Shown: positions 29,885-39,481 of the stretch, in pieces
Layout of the letters: every line of letters begins with the position of its first letter
Numbering within the stretch: the stretch's first letter is position 1
From: Streptomyces liangshanensis
Lineage (GTDB): Bacteria > Actinomycetota > Actinomycetes > Streptomycetales > Streptomycetaceae
Length of the DNA: 64,000 nucleotides
Direction: 5' to 3'
NCBI RefSeq assembly: GCF_011694815.1
Contig: NZ_CP050177.1
Span: 2,035,001-2,099,000 of the forward strand
The notes under the pieces: generated by a model
What the model saw: the letters and a program-made list of their open reading frames with translations, nothing else
The model's database searches: none
What the model was told of the DNA's origin: nothing
Made by a program: the position numbers and the translations under genes

Positions 29885-29908
29885 GTCCGGGCGCGTCGCG
29901 GCCCGGAC
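29885..29908 (+). terminator. Hairpin after the eccE unit
   Basis: An 8-bp perfect stem (GTCCGGGC with GCCCGGAC) with an 8-nt loop starts 5 bp after the stop codon. Confidence 0.55.
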
Positions 29909-30046
29909 GACCGTTCTTCCTACCCGGCCGGTACGCGCTGTAATCGCGCCGTCGCGGAGTCTTACCGGGCCGTCCTAAGATGCCGGAAGAACCGGACGAG
30001 CCGGAAGAGGTCGTCAACGGGCCGTCACCGAAAGGAAGCTTGTCTC

Positions 30047-30280
30047 ATGGGGAGCGCGCAGGAGAAGGACGAGCTGTATGCCCTGGACATCTCGGGCGTC
30101 GAGTGGCACAGCGCGCCCGGCACCAGTGCGGACGAGGAGCGCGTCGAGATCGCCTATCTGCCGGAAGGCGCCGTCGCCATGCGCTCGTCCGTGGACCCGG
30201 ACACCGTGCTGAGGTACACCGAGGCCGAGTGGCGCGCCTTTGTCCTCGGGGCGCGCGACGGGGAGTTCGATCTGCGCTGA
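30047..30280 (+). CDS. DUF397 domain protein
   Basis: A 77-residue protein that is essentially one DUF397 domain: GVEWHSAP near the start, the strand RVEIAYLPEGAVAMRSS, and the ending YTEAEWRAFVLGARDGEFD. The ATG has a GAAAGGAAGC ribosome binding site. In streptomycetes DUF397 proteins usually accompany XRE-type regulators in WhiJ-like systems and modulate development; here no regulator gene is adjacent. It sits alone between the EccE unit and the EspI-like ATPase, with a terminator behind it. Confidence 0.85.
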   Translation: MGSAQEKDELYALDISGVEWHSAPGTSADEERVEIAYLPEGAVAMRSSVDPDTVLRYTEAEWRAFVLGARDGEFDLR

Positions 30281-30714
30281 GCCCGGCGGACCGGGACGGG
30301 CGGCGAACAGCGGGTAACAGGTAGGGGCACGCTCCGTCCGGGGGCGTGCCCCTCCGCCGTGCGGGGCGTGCGGTCCGAAGTCGCCTTCGTACGCCCGTTC
30401 TGTGCGGGTTCTGTCGTGATCTCGCAGGCAGATGTACCGATTTGACCGATCGCTGTACGCACCTGGGTTGGTTACGTGTTCACTTGGGGGCAGGCGTGGC
30501 GTACGGGCCGCTCGCCGGCTGACCCGTCCGCCCTGCCGGAGTGACACCGGGGACGATTAGGGTGGGCGGCGGCGCGGGAGGAGAACCGACAGGCACGTAT
30601 GCCGCGTCACCGGGTCCTGACGGGCCCAGGGGGAGAGCCGGCCGGACCGGACACCAGGTACGACCGCCCCCGCCCACCACGGCACAAGGGTGCTCGACCA
30701 CCTCAGGAGGCAAA
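30281..30714 (+). other. Intergenic region before the EspI-like ATPase gene (434 bp)
   Basis: No credible gene. It holds the DUF397 terminator at 30323-30353 and about 360 bp of upstream DNA for the ATPase gene, with a TTGACC hexamer near 30443 but no convincingly spaced -10. The in-frame reading that extends the ATPase gene back to 30541 lacks a ribosome binding site. Confidence 0.5.
30323..30353 (+). terminator. Terminator after the DUF397 gene
   Basis: AGGGGCACGC pairs perfectly with GCGTGCCCCT, with extra C/G pairs near the loop. Confidence 0.7.
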
Positions 30715-33700
30715 GTGAACGGCGATCGGGACGAGATCCGCGGAGGCTGGGACCGGCCGCCCGTGGACGATCAGTCCGACGCGGAGCCCGAGGTGACGGG
30801 TGAGTTCACCATCGACTACACCCCTCCCGCCTGGTACACGCAGAACACGCCGGGGGAGACGTCCGGCGGGGCGGGGACGGCGGGGCCGCCGCCCGCGCAC
30901 GAGCCCACGCCGCCTCCGCCCCCGGTGGGCCCGCCGGTGGCGGTGCCGGGGCTGCCGACGGGGAGCGGCTTCGAGCCCGGCTGGACGATTGCGCCTCCGG
31001 CACCCGCGCCCGCGCTGGGTACGGGGTCGGGGTCGGATCCAGGTACGGCACCTGACGCCCCGGGTCCTGCCGACGTGGCGGCTTCCGCCGCAGGTCCGGC
31101 CGACGGTGCGGCTCCTGCCGCGGGTCCGGTCGCGGCCGGCGTTCCCGGCCCCGGGCCGGCCGCCGTCCCGGCTCCTGGTCCCGGTCCGGTCGCCGCCCCT
31201 GCGGGGGCAACCGGCGGGCCCGCGGGCGCGGCGGCCGTGACGCCCGGGCCGGACGCGGTCGCGGCGGCCGGTCCCGACCCGGCCGAGCGCGAGAGCGTGA
31301 CGGCCCCGGCGGCCCCGGCGGCCCCGGCGGCCCCGGACGGTGGTCCCGCCACCGGTCCGGCCCCGGTTCCCGCCCAGGCGCAGGCCTCCGGCCAGGCCGG
31401 AGGCCAGGACGCGACCGGCGCTCCGGAGCTCGGGCCCGACCCGTCCGCCGCACAGACGTCCGAACCCGGACCGGCGGCCCCGACCGCTCCCGCCGAGGCT
31501 TCCGGCCCGGCCGCCGCCGCGGAACCCTTCGGTGGCGGTGACGTGGAGAGCGGCGCGACGATGCGGTTCTCTCCCAGCGCGCTCAAGCGCGAGTTCGCCG
31601 CACGCGACGCGGCGAAGGCCGCGGCGGCCGCTGACAGCACGGGCGCCGACTCCTCGGACGGCGCGAACGCGGGCGAGTCGCCCGACGGTACGGTCCAGGC
31701 CGAGGCCCCGGCCGAAGCGGCGCCCGAGGCCGGGCAGGAAACGCCCGCCGACGGTGACGCGGTCGCCCCGGAGGGCGATCCGGCCCCCGCCGTACCGGCA
31801 CCGCAGGACGCCCCCGCCGCGCCGGTCGGCGCCGCTCCCCCAGCCCCCGCGACCGGGCCGCCCTGGTCGCCGCAGACCGCGCAGCCCCCGGCCGCCCCCG
31901 ACGCGGTCGCGCTGCCTCCGCTGCCGCCCGCGTTCCAGCCCGCCGCACCGGCGGCCGCGCCGCAGTGGCCCGTACCCGGACAGGCGCAAGCCCCCGCGCC
32001 CCAGCCGCCGTACGGCTGGCCCGCGCAGCCGCACCAGGACACGAGCGGGTACGGCTTCCCGCGGCCGGGACAGCCCGGCCCGGCCGCCGCGCCCGGCCCG
32101 AACATCCCGCCCCCGCCGACGGGTTACGGCTTCCCGCAACAGGGACAGCCGGGAGCCCCCGCACCCCATGACCCGGCCGCCCCCGGCCCGAACGCCGTTC
32201 CCGCACAGGCCGGTTACGGCTTCCCCCAACAAGGACAGCCCGGCCAACCGGGAGCCCCCGCACCCCAGACCCCCGCCACCCCCGGCCCGAACGCCGTACC
32301 CCCGCAAGCCGGTTACGGCTTCCCCCAACAAGGACAGCCCGGCCAACCGGGAGCCCCCGCACCCCAAGCCCCCGCCACCCCCGGCCCGAACGCCGTTCCC
32401 GCACAGGCCGGTTACGGCTTCCCGCAGCAGGCACAGACAGAGCAACCGGGAGCCCCCGCCACCCCCAGCCCAAACGCCGTACCCCCGCAAGCCGGTTACG
32501 GCTTCCCCCAGCAAGGACAGCCCGGGCCGAACGCCCACCCCCCGCAGCCCGGCTACGGCTTCCCCCAGCAGGGGCAGCCCGGCCCGTACCCGCACGCGGC
32601 CGTGCCCCCGCAGGCCGGCTACGGGTTCCCGCACCCCGACTACCCCGCCCAGCCGGGCCCCGTACCGCAGCCGCCCACGCAGCCCCAGCCCCAGCCGCAG
32701 CAGGCGACTCCGTACATCCCCCCGCAGCAGGTGCACCAGCCCCAGCCTCACCCGCAGCCGCAGGCCACCCCTCCCACCGACCCGCGGGCCGGGGCCGGTT
32801 GGCCGTCCGCCGTGTCGCACGACCACCGCGAGCGGTCCGTGCCGGGCGCCCCGCTCGGCTACACCGCCGCCGTCGAGCTGTCCTCCGACCGGCTCCTGCG
32901 CAACACCAAGCCGAAGGCGAAGAGCAGCCGCAACCCGTCCAACGCCTCCCGCTTCAAGATCGGCGGCAAGGCGGCCGAGGCCGAGCGGCAGCGCAAGCTC
33001 GAACTGATCCGCACGCCGGTGCTCTCCTGCTACCGGATCGCGGTCATCAGCCTCAAGGGCGGTGTCGGCAAGACCACGACCACCACCGCGCTGGGGTCGA
33101 CGCTGGCCACCGAGCGGCAGGACAAGATCCTGGCGATCGACGCCAACCCGGACGCCGGCACGCTCGGCCGCCGCGTGCGGCGCGAGACCGGGGCGACCAT
33201 CCGCGACCTGGTCCAGGCGATCCCGTACCTCCAGAGCTACATGGACATCCGGCGCTTCACGTCGCAGGCGTCCTCCGGTCTGGAGATCATCGCCAACGAC
33301 GTGGACCCCGCGGTCTCGACGGCGTTCAGCGACGAGGACTACCGGCGCGCGATCGAGGTGCTCGGCAAGCAGTACCCGATCATCCTGACGGACTCCGGCA
33401 CCGGTCTGCTCTACAGCGCGATGCGCGGGGTGCTGGACCTCGCCGACCAGCTGATCATCATCTCGACGCCGTCGGTGGACGGGGCCAGCAGCGCCTCCAC
33501 GACGCTCGACTGGCTGTCGGCGCACGGCTACGCCGATCTGGTGCAGCGGTCCCTCACCGTCATCTCCGGGGTCCGCGAGACCGGGAAGATGATCAAGGTC
33601 GACGACATCGTGCAGCACTTCGAGACCCGTTGCCGCGGGGTCGTCGTGGTGCCGTTCGACGAGCACCTCGCGGCGGGCGCCGAGGTGGACCTCGACATGA

Positions 33701-34182
33701 TGCGGCCGAAGACGCGCGAGGCGTACTTCCACCTCTCCGCGCTGGTCGCCGAGGACTTCGCGCGGGCGCAGCAGGCGCAGGGGTTGTGGACGTCGGACGG
33801 CAACAGCCCGCCGCCGCAGTACGCGCCGCCGATGCCGGGTCCGGGCGGCCAGGGCCAGCCGCAGCAGGGCCAACCGCCGCAGGGCGGACCGTACCCGCCG
33901 CAGCAGGCGTATCCCCAACAACCGTACGCACAGCAGCAGTACCCCCCGCAGTACGCGCCCCAGCAACCCCCGCACCAGCAGGTCCCGCAACCCCAGCCCC
34001 AACCCCACCCCCAGCCGGGACAGCAGCCCCCGCACCAGCAGGCTCCCCACCAGCCGCCGCCCCCGTCGCCGCAGCAGCAGCCCGGGCACCATCCTCCGCA
34101 GCCAGGGCCCCCGCAGGCAGCGCCCGGTGTGCCGCCGGCCTGGCAGCAGCCTCCGCAGGCGCCGCCAGCGCCTCAGCAGTGA
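30715..34182 (+). CDS. EspI-like MinD/ParA ATPase with long proline-rich arms
   Basis: A 1155-residue protein. The GTG at 30715 follows an AGGAGG ribosome binding site and gives [12 protein letters not shown]. Residues 1-740 are low-complexity Pro/Ala/Gly/Gln with eight GYGFP-type repeats (about 445-645); an island [13 protein letters not shown] near residue 280 looks conserved. The ATPase domain begins near 770 with the deviant Walker A KGGVGKTT (781-788), then [14 protein letters not shown] and [14 protein letters not shown] Pro/Gln tail follows from about 1030. This matches mycobacterial EspI-type proteins associated with ESX-1. The probable role is modulation of the secretion ATPases; that is inferred. 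It closes the type VII locus, and a 13-bp terminator follows. Confidence 0.9.
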   Translation: MNGDRDEIRGGWDRPPVDDQSDAEPEVTGEFTIDYTPPAWYTQNTPGETSGGAGTAGPPPAHEPTPPPPPVGPPVAVPGLPTGSGFEPGWTIAPPAPAPALGTGSGSDPGTAPDAPGPADVAASAAGPADGAAPAAGPVAAGVPGPGPAAVPAPGPGPVAAPAGATGGPAGAAAVTPGPDAVAAAGPDPAERESVTAPAAPAAPAAPDGGPATGPAPVPAQAQASGQAGGQDATGAPELGPDPSAAQTSEPGPAAPTAPAEASGPAAAAEPFGGGDVESGATMRFSPSALKREFAARDAAKAAAAADSTGADSSDGANAGESPDGTVQAEAPAEAAPEAGQETPADGDAVAPEGDPAPAVPAPQDAPAAPVGAAPPAPATGPPWSPQTAQPPAAPDAVALPPLPPAFQPAAPAAAPQWPVPGQAQAPAPQPPYGWPAQPHQDTSGYGFPRPGQPGPAAAPGPNIPPPPTGYGFPQQGQPGAPAPHDPAAPGPNAVPAQAGYGFPQQGQPGQPGAPAPQTPATPGPNAVPPQAGYGFPQQGQPGQPGAPAPQAPATPGPNAVPAQAGYGFPQQAQTEQPGAPATPSPNAVPPQAGYGFPQQGQPGPNAHPPQPGYGFPQQGQPGPYPHAAVPPQAGYGFPHPDYPAQPGPVPQPPTQPQPQPQQATPYIPPQQVHQPQPHPQPQATPPTDPRAGAGWPSAVSHDHRERSVPGAPLGYTAAVELSSDRLLRNTKPKAKSSRNPSNASRFKIGGKAAEAERQRKLELIRTPVLSCYRIAVISLKGGVGKTTTTTALGSTLATERQDKILAIDANPDAGTLGRRVRRETGATIRDLVQAIPYLQSYMDIRRFTSQASSGLEIIANDVDPAVSTAFSDEDYRRAIEVLGKQYPIILTDSGTGLLYSAMRGVLDLADQLIIISTPSVDGASSASTTLDWLSAHGYADLVQRSLTVISGVRETGKMIKVDDIVQHFETRCRGVVVVPFDEHLAAGAEVDLDMMRPKTREAYFHLSALVAEDFARAQQAQGLWTSDGNSPPPQYAPPMPGPGGQGQPQQGQPPQGGPYPPQQAYPQQPYAQQQYPPQYAPQQPPHQQVPQPQPQPHPQPGQQPPHQQAPHQPPPPSPQQQPGHHPPQPGPPQAAPGVPPAWQQPPQAPPAPQQ
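32047..32640 (+). repeat. Tandem GYGFP-coding repeats
   Basis: Eight in-frame copies of a [15 protein letters not shown] unit, with starts near 32047, 32122, 32212, 32311, 32410, 32494, 32551 and 32617. The units beginning at 32212 and 32311 are 99 bp and nearly identical at the DNA level; spacing elsewhere ranges from 57 to 90 bp, always a multiple of three. This length variation suggests slippage or recombination. Confidence 0.85.
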
Positions 34183-34204
34183 GGCGGCAGAGGTAGATAC
34201 CAAT

Positions 34205-34237
34205 GAGGGTCCGCTCCGTGTTCGGGAGCGGACCCTC
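34205..34237 (+). terminator. Terminator closing the type VII locus
   Basis: A perfect 13-bp stem (34205-34217 with 34225-34237) and 7-nt loop start 22 bp after the EspI-like gene. Confidence 0.82.
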
Positions 34238-34370
34238 TCGGCATTCCGTCTCGGCATTCCCGCAGCCCACACCGGGTGCGGGACGCCGTTGACGCGGCCG
34301 GACGAGCGCTGGTAGACCTGCGCTTCACCAGTTGGCGATCCAGAATCCACCCGGCTTCTCCGTGCGAGTG

Positions 34371-36302
34371 ATGACACGAGGTCACCGTCCCATGGTCCAC
34401 AGCGTTCCCCCACGCCCGACGCGACAGCCCCTGAGGCACTCCTCCCGCTCCTCCCGCTTCTCCCACTCCTCCTCCCCTTCCTCCTCCCGATTCCGCCTGC
34501 TCCTGGCTTCCGGCGCCGTGTGCGGCGCGCTCGTGGCCGGGACCGTGATCCCGTTCAACCCCCTGCTCCCGGCACCCCAGCAGGCGCGGGCCGCCGACGG
34601 CGGGAAGGTCCTGACCGTCGCGGTCAGCCAGAGTGTCGACTCCCTCAGCCCGTTCCTGTCCCAGACGCTGCTCGGTACGACGGTCCACCGCCTGACCTAC
34701 GAGTACTTGACGAACTACGACCCCAAGGACGCGCACACGATCCCGGGGTTCGCCACCGCGTGGAAGCCGTCGGCGGACAAGCTCACGTGGACGTTCACCA
34801 TCCGCGACAACTCGAAGTGGTCGGACGGGCGGCAGGCGACCGCGGAGGACGCCGCCTGGACGTTCAACAAGATGATGACGGACGAGAACGCGGCGACCGC
34901 CAACGGCAGTTTCACCTCCAACTTCAAGAAGGTGACGGCCCCGGACCCGCGGACGCTCGTCATCGAGCTGAACAAGCCGCAGGCCACGATGACCGCGCTC
35001 GACGTGCCGATCGTGCCCAAGCACATCTGGGAGAAGGTCGGCGACTTCTCCAAGTTCAACAACGACAAGACGTTTCCGATCGTCGGCAACGGGCCTTTTG
35101 TCATCACCGACTTCAAGGTCGACCAGTACATCAAGCTCAAGCCGAACAAGACCTTCTGGCGCGGCGCGCCCAAGTTCGACGAGCTGGTCCTGAAGTACTA
35201 CAAGGACGGGGACGCGGCCGTCGCCGCGCTGCGCAAGGGCGAGGTGTCGTTCGTCCCCAACCTCACCCCGGCGCAGGCCGCTTCGCTCAAGGCCACCGCC
35301 GACATCAAGGTCAACGACGCGCCGGGACGCCGCTTCTACGCCCTCGCCACCAACCCGGGCGCCCGCTCGAAGGACGGCAAGAAGTTCGGCAACGGCAACC
35401 CGGCGCTGCTCGATCCGGCGGTACGGGAGGCGCTGTTCCGGGCTGTCGACCGCAAGACCATCGTCGACAAGGTCTTCCAGGGGCACGCCGTGGAGGGCCA
35501 GGGGTACATCCCGCCGCGCTTCGGCTCGTACTTCTGGCAGCCCTCCCCCGACCAGGCGCTGACGTACGACCCGGCCGCGGCGGCCGCCGTTCTCGACCGG
35601 GCGGGCTACAAGAAGAACAGCTCCGGCAAGCGCGTCGGCAAGGACGGCAAGCCGCTCGACCTCCGCATCCTGTGCCACGCCACCGACCCCAACGACAAGG
35701 CCGTCGGCAAGTACCTCCAGGAGTGGTGGGGCGAGCTGGGCGTCGGGCTGGAGGTCGAGTGCCTCGACAACGTGTCGGACCCGTGGCTCGCCGGTGACTA
35801 CGACCTGGCCTTCGACGGCTGGTCCGTCAACCCCGATCCCGACTACGTCCTCTCCATCCACACGTGCGACGCGCTGCCCGCCACGCCCAAGGACAGCGCC
35901 GCCACGGACAACTTCATCTGCGACAAGACGTACGACGAGCTCTACGGGCGACAGCTCGCGGAGTACGACCCGGCCCGGCGCGCGGAGCTCGTCAAGCAGC
36001 TGGAGTCGCGGCTGTACGACACCGGGTACATGAACGTCATGGCCTACCCGAACGCCGTCGAGGCGTACCGTACGGACCAGATCAAGTCCATCACGACGAT
36101 GCCGGAGGCCGCCGGCAACCTCTGGGGCCAGGACGGTTACTGGAGCTGGTGGTCCGCGGTACCGGCCGATGGCGGCGGCAGCTCGGACAGTTCGTCCTCC
36201 ACCGGTGTGGTGATCGGGATCGGAGCCTTCGTGGTGCTCGTGGCCGCCCTCGGGGTCTTCGTCGCGATGCGTCGCCGTTCCACCGCGGAAGACCGTGAAT
36301 AA
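34371..36302 (+). CDS. ABC transporter substrate-binding protein, peptide type, with C-terminal anchor
   Basis: SBP family 5 (DppA/OppA-like) protein that would deliver oligopeptides to the permease encoded next. I use the ATG at 34371 (643 residues); a GTG just before it, a TTG at 34332 and an ATG at 34392 (with GAGG upstream) are alternatives. A Ser/Arg-rich n-region precedes a signal-peptide core (LLLASGAVCGALVAG) that lacks a normal lipobox. Family hallmarks include SPFLSQTLLGTTVHRLTYEYL-like sequence, WSDGRQATAEDAAWTFN and NVSDPWLAGDYDLAFDGWS. Unusually, a Ser-rich spacer leads to a final transmembrane helix and RRR tail, so it appears to be membrane-anchored at its C-terminus. First of five genes. 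Confidence 0.9.
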   Translation: MTRGHRPMVHSVPPRPTRQPLRHSSRSSRFSHSSSPSSSRFRLLLASGAVCGALVAGTVIPFNPLLPAPQQARAADGGKVLTVAVSQSVDSLSPFLSQTLLGTTVHRLTYEYLTNYDPKDAHTIPGFATAWKPSADKLTWTFTIRDNSKWSDGRQATAEDAAWTFNKMMTDENAATANGSFTSNFKKVTAPDPRTLVIELNKPQATMTALDVPIVPKHIWEKVGDFSKFNNDKTFPIVGNGPFVITDFKVDQYIKLKPNKTFWRGAPKFDELVLKYYKDGDAAVAALRKGEVSFVPNLTPAQAASLKATADIKVNDAPGRRFYALATNPGARSKDGKKFGNGNPALLDPAVREALFRAVDRKTIVDKVFQGHAVEGQGYIPPRFGSYFWQPSPDQALTYDPAAAAAVLDRAGYKKNSSGKRVGKDGKPLDLRILCHATDPNDKAVGKYLQEWWGELGVGLEVECLDNVSDPWLAGDYDLAFDGWSVNPDPDYVLSIHTCDALPATPKDSAATDNFICDKTYDELYGRQLAEYDPARRAELVKQLESRLYDTGYMNVMAYPNAVEAYRTDQIKSITTMPEAAGNLWGQDGYWSWWSAVPADGGGSSDSSSSTGVVIGIGAFVVLVAALGVFVAMRRRSTAEDRE

Positions 36303-36305
36303 CCC

Positions 36306-37382
36306 ATGAGTACCGCAAGCACCCCCGGTGTGGCGCGGGACGCCGCCGACGGCCCGGGCAGGACCGGGCCGTCGGACACGGCGGACCGCCGCTCCTCCGG
36401 CACCGCGACCGCCTATCTCCTCTACACGGCGGGCAAGTTGGGCGGCGCGGTCGTCTCGCTGATCGCCGTGCTGGTCACCAGCTTCTTCCTGTTCCGGATC
36501 ATCCCCGGTGACCCGGTGAAGGCCATGACCCGGGGCGTGCCGACGTCGGCCGCGCAACTGGCCACGATGCGCAAGCAGTTCGGCCTCGACCTGCCCATGT
36601 GGCGGCAGTTCACCGACTACTGCGCCCACGCCCTGACCGGGGACCTCGGCACCTCGTACCAGTTCCGCGCGCCCGTCGGTGAGCTGATCGCCGAGAAGCT
36701 GCCCGCGACCCTGCTGCTCATGGGGGTCGCCGTGGTGATCTACTCGGCGCTCGGCCTCTGGCTCGGCACCCGCACGGCCTGGCGCAACGGCGGCCTCGGC
36801 GACCGGATCAACACGGGCGTGGCGCTGACCCTCTGGTCCGTGCCGTCCTTCTGGCTGGGCCTGCTGCTGATCATCGTCTTCTCCGTCGGGATGGGCCCGA
36901 TCCCCGGGATGTTCCCCACCGGCGGTATGTCGTCGGGCAGTTCGAGCGGTTTCGGGTACGTGGCCGACGTCGCCCACCACCTGGTGCTGCCCGTCGTCAC
37001 GCTGGTCGCCGTCGGGTACGCGCAGACGCTCCTCGTCATGCGCTCGTCCCTGCTGGACGAGATGGGCGGCGACTACCTGACGACGGCCCGGGCGAAGGGC
37101 CTGCGGGACGATCTCGTCCGGCGCCGGCACGCCGTGCCCAACGCCCTGCTGCCCACGGTCACGATGGTGTTCATCAACCTGGGCCATGTGGCGGCCGGTT
37201 CGATCCTCGTCGAGACGGTGTTCTCCTGGCCGGGGCTCGGCGGCCTGTTCTACCAAGCGCTCAGCGTGCCCGATCTCCCGCTCGTACAGGGCCTGTTCGT
37301 CGTCTTCGCCGGCGCGATGATCCTGATGAACCTGCTCGCCGACCTGCTCTATCCGCTGCTCGATCCCCGGGTGGGCCGATGA
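36306..37382 (+). CDS. Peptide ABC transporter permease, DppB type
   Basis: Integral membrane half of a dipeptide/oligopeptide importer. The 358 residues include an N-terminal cytoplasmic stretch, a helix at about 48-66 (VSLIAVLVTSFFLFRIIPGDP, split across its end), and five further helices. The binding-protein-dependent transport EAA loop is seen as DYLTTARAKGLRDDLVRRRHAVPNAL in two parts. It starts 4 bp after the substrate-binding gene and overlaps the next gene by ATGA, consistent with one operon. Substrate cannot be read from sequence. Confidence 0.93.
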   Translation: MSTASTPGVARDAADGPGRTGPSDTADRRSSGTATAYLLYTAGKLGGAVVSLIAVLVTSFFLFRIIPGDPVKAMTRGVPTSAAQLATMRKQFGLDLPMWRQFTDYCAHALTGDLGTSYQFRAPVGELIAEKLPATLLLMGVAVVIYSALGLWLGTRTAWRNGGLGDRINTGVALTLWSVPSFWLGLLLIIVFSVGMGPIPGMFPTGGMSSGSSSGFGYVADVAHHLVLPVVTLVAVGYAQTLLVMRSSLLDEMGGDYLTTARAKGLRDDLVRRRHAVPNALLPTVTMVFINLGHVAAGSILVETVFSWPGLGGLFYQALSVPDLPLVQGLFVVFAGAMILMNLLADLLYPLLDPRVGR

Positions 37383-38320
37383 CACTGGAGAAGACCCCTC
37401 CGCTCCCTGCCGCGCCGGGCCCCTCCCTGCCGTCCGCGGCCGCGCTCGCCCGGGCCCGGCGGCGCGCGTCGGTGGCCCGCTTCTGGCGGCAGTACCGTAC
37501 GCACCGGTCCGGGCTCCTCGGCCTCACGGCTCTCGCGCTGATCGCCCTGATGGCCCTCCTCGCGCCGCTGCTCGTCGGCGACGACGTGCAGAGCGTGACC
37601 CACGCGCCCGGGACGGCACTGGAGTCACCGAGCGGCCAATTCCCCCTGGGAACCGACCAGTTCGGACGGTCCCTCCTCGGCCTGCTGGTCTGGGGCTCCC
37701 GCATCTCGCTCACCGTCGGGCTGCTCGCGGCGGCCCTGTCCGTCGCCATCGGGACCCTGGTCGGCATCATCGCCGGGCACTACGGGCGGTGGTACTCGAC
37801 CGTCATCATGCGGATCACCGACTGGTTCCTGGTGATGCCCACCCTGGTCCTCGCGATCGTGCTGGCGACCGTGATGTCCCGGTCCATCTGGACGATCGTC
37901 GTGGCGATCGGTGTCACCAGCTGGCCGACGACGGCACGGCTCGTACGGGCGCAGACCATCGCCATCGAGTCCCGGCCGTACATCGAGCGGGCCCGGGCGC
38001 TGGGCGGCGGCCACCGGCACGTCATGACACGCCATGTGCTGCCCAACGTCATGCCGTTGGTGCTCGCCCAGACCACCCTCGGCATCTCCAGCGCGATCCT
38101 CACCGAGGCCACCCTCGCCTTCCTCGGGCTCGGCGACCCCACCGTCGTCTCCTGGGGCGGCCTGCTCCAGGACGCGCGGGAGGCGGGCGCCGTCTCCTCC
38201 GGGCACTGGTGGTACCTCGCGCCGCCCGGCATCGCGATCGCGTGCGTCGCGCTCGCCTTCACACTCTGCGGCCGGACCGTCGAGGCCGTGCTCAACCCCA
38301 AGCTAGGGGCGCCCCGTTGA
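37379..38320 (+). CDS. Peptide ABC transporter permease, DppC type
   Basis: Second permease subunit, 313 residues, with the N-terminal OppC-type segment (FWRQYRTHRSGLLGL) and six predicted helices. FPLGTDQFGRSLLGLLVWGSR is the conserved entry motif (interrupted here only by quoting limits), and the EAA loop reads YIERARALGGGHRHVMTRH. Start and stop overlap both neighbours. It heterodimerises with the upstream DppB-like protein by family knowledge. Confidence 0.93.
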   Translation: MTLEKTPPLPAAPGPSLPSAAALARARRRASVARFWRQYRTHRSGLLGLTALALIALMALLAPLLVGDDVQSVTHAPGTALESPSGQFPLGTDQFGRSLLGLLVWGSRISLTVGLLAAALSVAIGTLVGIIAGHYGRWYSTVIMRITDWFLVMPTLVLAIVLATVMSRSIWTIVVAIGVTSWPTTARLVRAQTIAIESRPYIERARALGGGHRHVMTRHVLPNVMPLVLAQTTLGISSAILTEATLAFLGLGDPTVVSWGGLLQDAREAGAVSSGHWWYLAPPGIAIACVALAFTLCGRTVEAVLNPKLGAPR

Positions 38321-39450
38321 CCACCACTCCCTCCCCCGCCCTCCTGGAGATCAAGGATCTCCACGTCACCTACGCCTCCGGCGCGGCGGCCGTACGCGGC
38401 GTCGACCTGACCGTCGCGGCCGGTACGAAGCTCGGCATCGCCGGTGAGTCGGGCTGCGGCAAGTCCACCCTGGCCCTGGCGCTGCTGCGCCTGCTGCCCG
38501 CCTCGGCGAAGCTGACCGGCGAGATCCTCCTCGACGGCGAGGACGTCCTCACCATGAAGTGGGGGCGGCTGCGCGCCGTCCGGTGGGCGGGGGCGTCGAT
38601 CGTCTTCCAGGGCGCGATGCACTCGCTCAACGCGGTGCACCGGATCGGCGACCAGATCGCCGAACCGGTGGTGCTGCACCAGCACGCCACCCCGGCGGCC
38701 GCCCGGCGCCGCGCCGCCGACCTGCTCGAACAGGTCGGGCTGCCCGCCGCCCGGGCGAGCGCCTACCCGCACGAGCTGTCCGGCGGGCAGCGCCAGCGCG
38801 TCATGATCGCGATGGCCCTGGCGTGCGATCCCCGGCTGATCGTGGCCGACGAGCCGACCACCGCGCTGGACGTGATGATCCAGGCGCAGATCCTGCGCCT
38901 CATCGAACGGCTGGTCGCCGACCAGGGCATCAGCCTGATGATGATCAGCCACGACCTGACCGTCCTCGCGGACACCTGCGACCGGCTCGCCGTGATGTAC
39001 GCGGGACGCGTCGTGGAGGAGGGCCCGGCGCGGGCGGTGTACGACACGGCCGCGCACCCGTACGGCCGGGCGCTGTCGGCCGCGTTCCCCCGTATCGGCG
39101 ACCCCGCCTCCCGGCGGGCCCCGCGCGGCCTTCCGGGCGACCCACCGGACCCCTCGGCACTGCCGGGAGGCTGTACGTTCCATCCGCGCTGCCCGGTCGC
39201 GCTCGACTCGTGCGCGGAGGACGACCCGGCGCTACGGGAGGCGGGGGCGGGGCGGCGGGCGGCGTGCGTTCTTGTGGGGTCCGTCGGTGCTCCGGGGTCC
39301 GGGACCGCCGCGGACCCGGGGCCGGCCGCCGCCGCCCGCGCGGCCTCGGCCGACCCGGCGGCCGCCGCGGACCCGAGGGCCGCCGCGGACCCGGGGGCCG
39401 CCGACCCGTCCGCCGCCGCCGACTCCACCCCCGACCTGGACCCGGCGTGA
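38317..39450 (+). CDS. Peptide ABC transporter ATP-binding protein, DppD type
   Basis: ATPase subunit, 377 residues, starting at a TTG that overlaps the previous stop (TTGA). Walker A is GESGCGKST, the signature [12 protein letters not shown], Walker [14 protein letters not shown]-loop ISHDL, and the C-terminal oligopeptide-transporter extension carries [16 protein letters not shown]. The last 57 or so residues are a lineage-specific tail of Ala/Asp/Pro repeats that the family lacks. Operates with the DppF-like subunit as a heterodimer. Confidence 0.93.
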   Translation: MTTTPSPALLEIKDLHVTYASGAAAVRGVDLTVAAGTKLGIAGESGCGKSTLALALLRLLPASAKLTGEILLDGEDVLTMKWGRLRAVRWAGASIVFQGAMHSLNAVHRIGDQIAEPVVLHQHATPAAARRRAADLLEQVGLPAARASAYPHELSGGQRQRVMIAMALACDPRLIVADEPTTALDVMIQAQILRLIERLVADQGISLMMISHDLTVLADTCDRLAVMYAGRVVEEGPARAVYDTAAHPYGRALSAAFPRIGDPASRRAPRGLPGDPPDPSALPGGCTFHPRCPVALDSCAEDDPALREAGAGRRAACVLVGSVGAPGSGTAADPGPAAAARAASADPAAAADPRAAADPGAADPSAAADSTPDLDPA

Positions 39451-39481
39451 GGCGCTCCCCCGGCCTCCTGAGGAGCCACCC

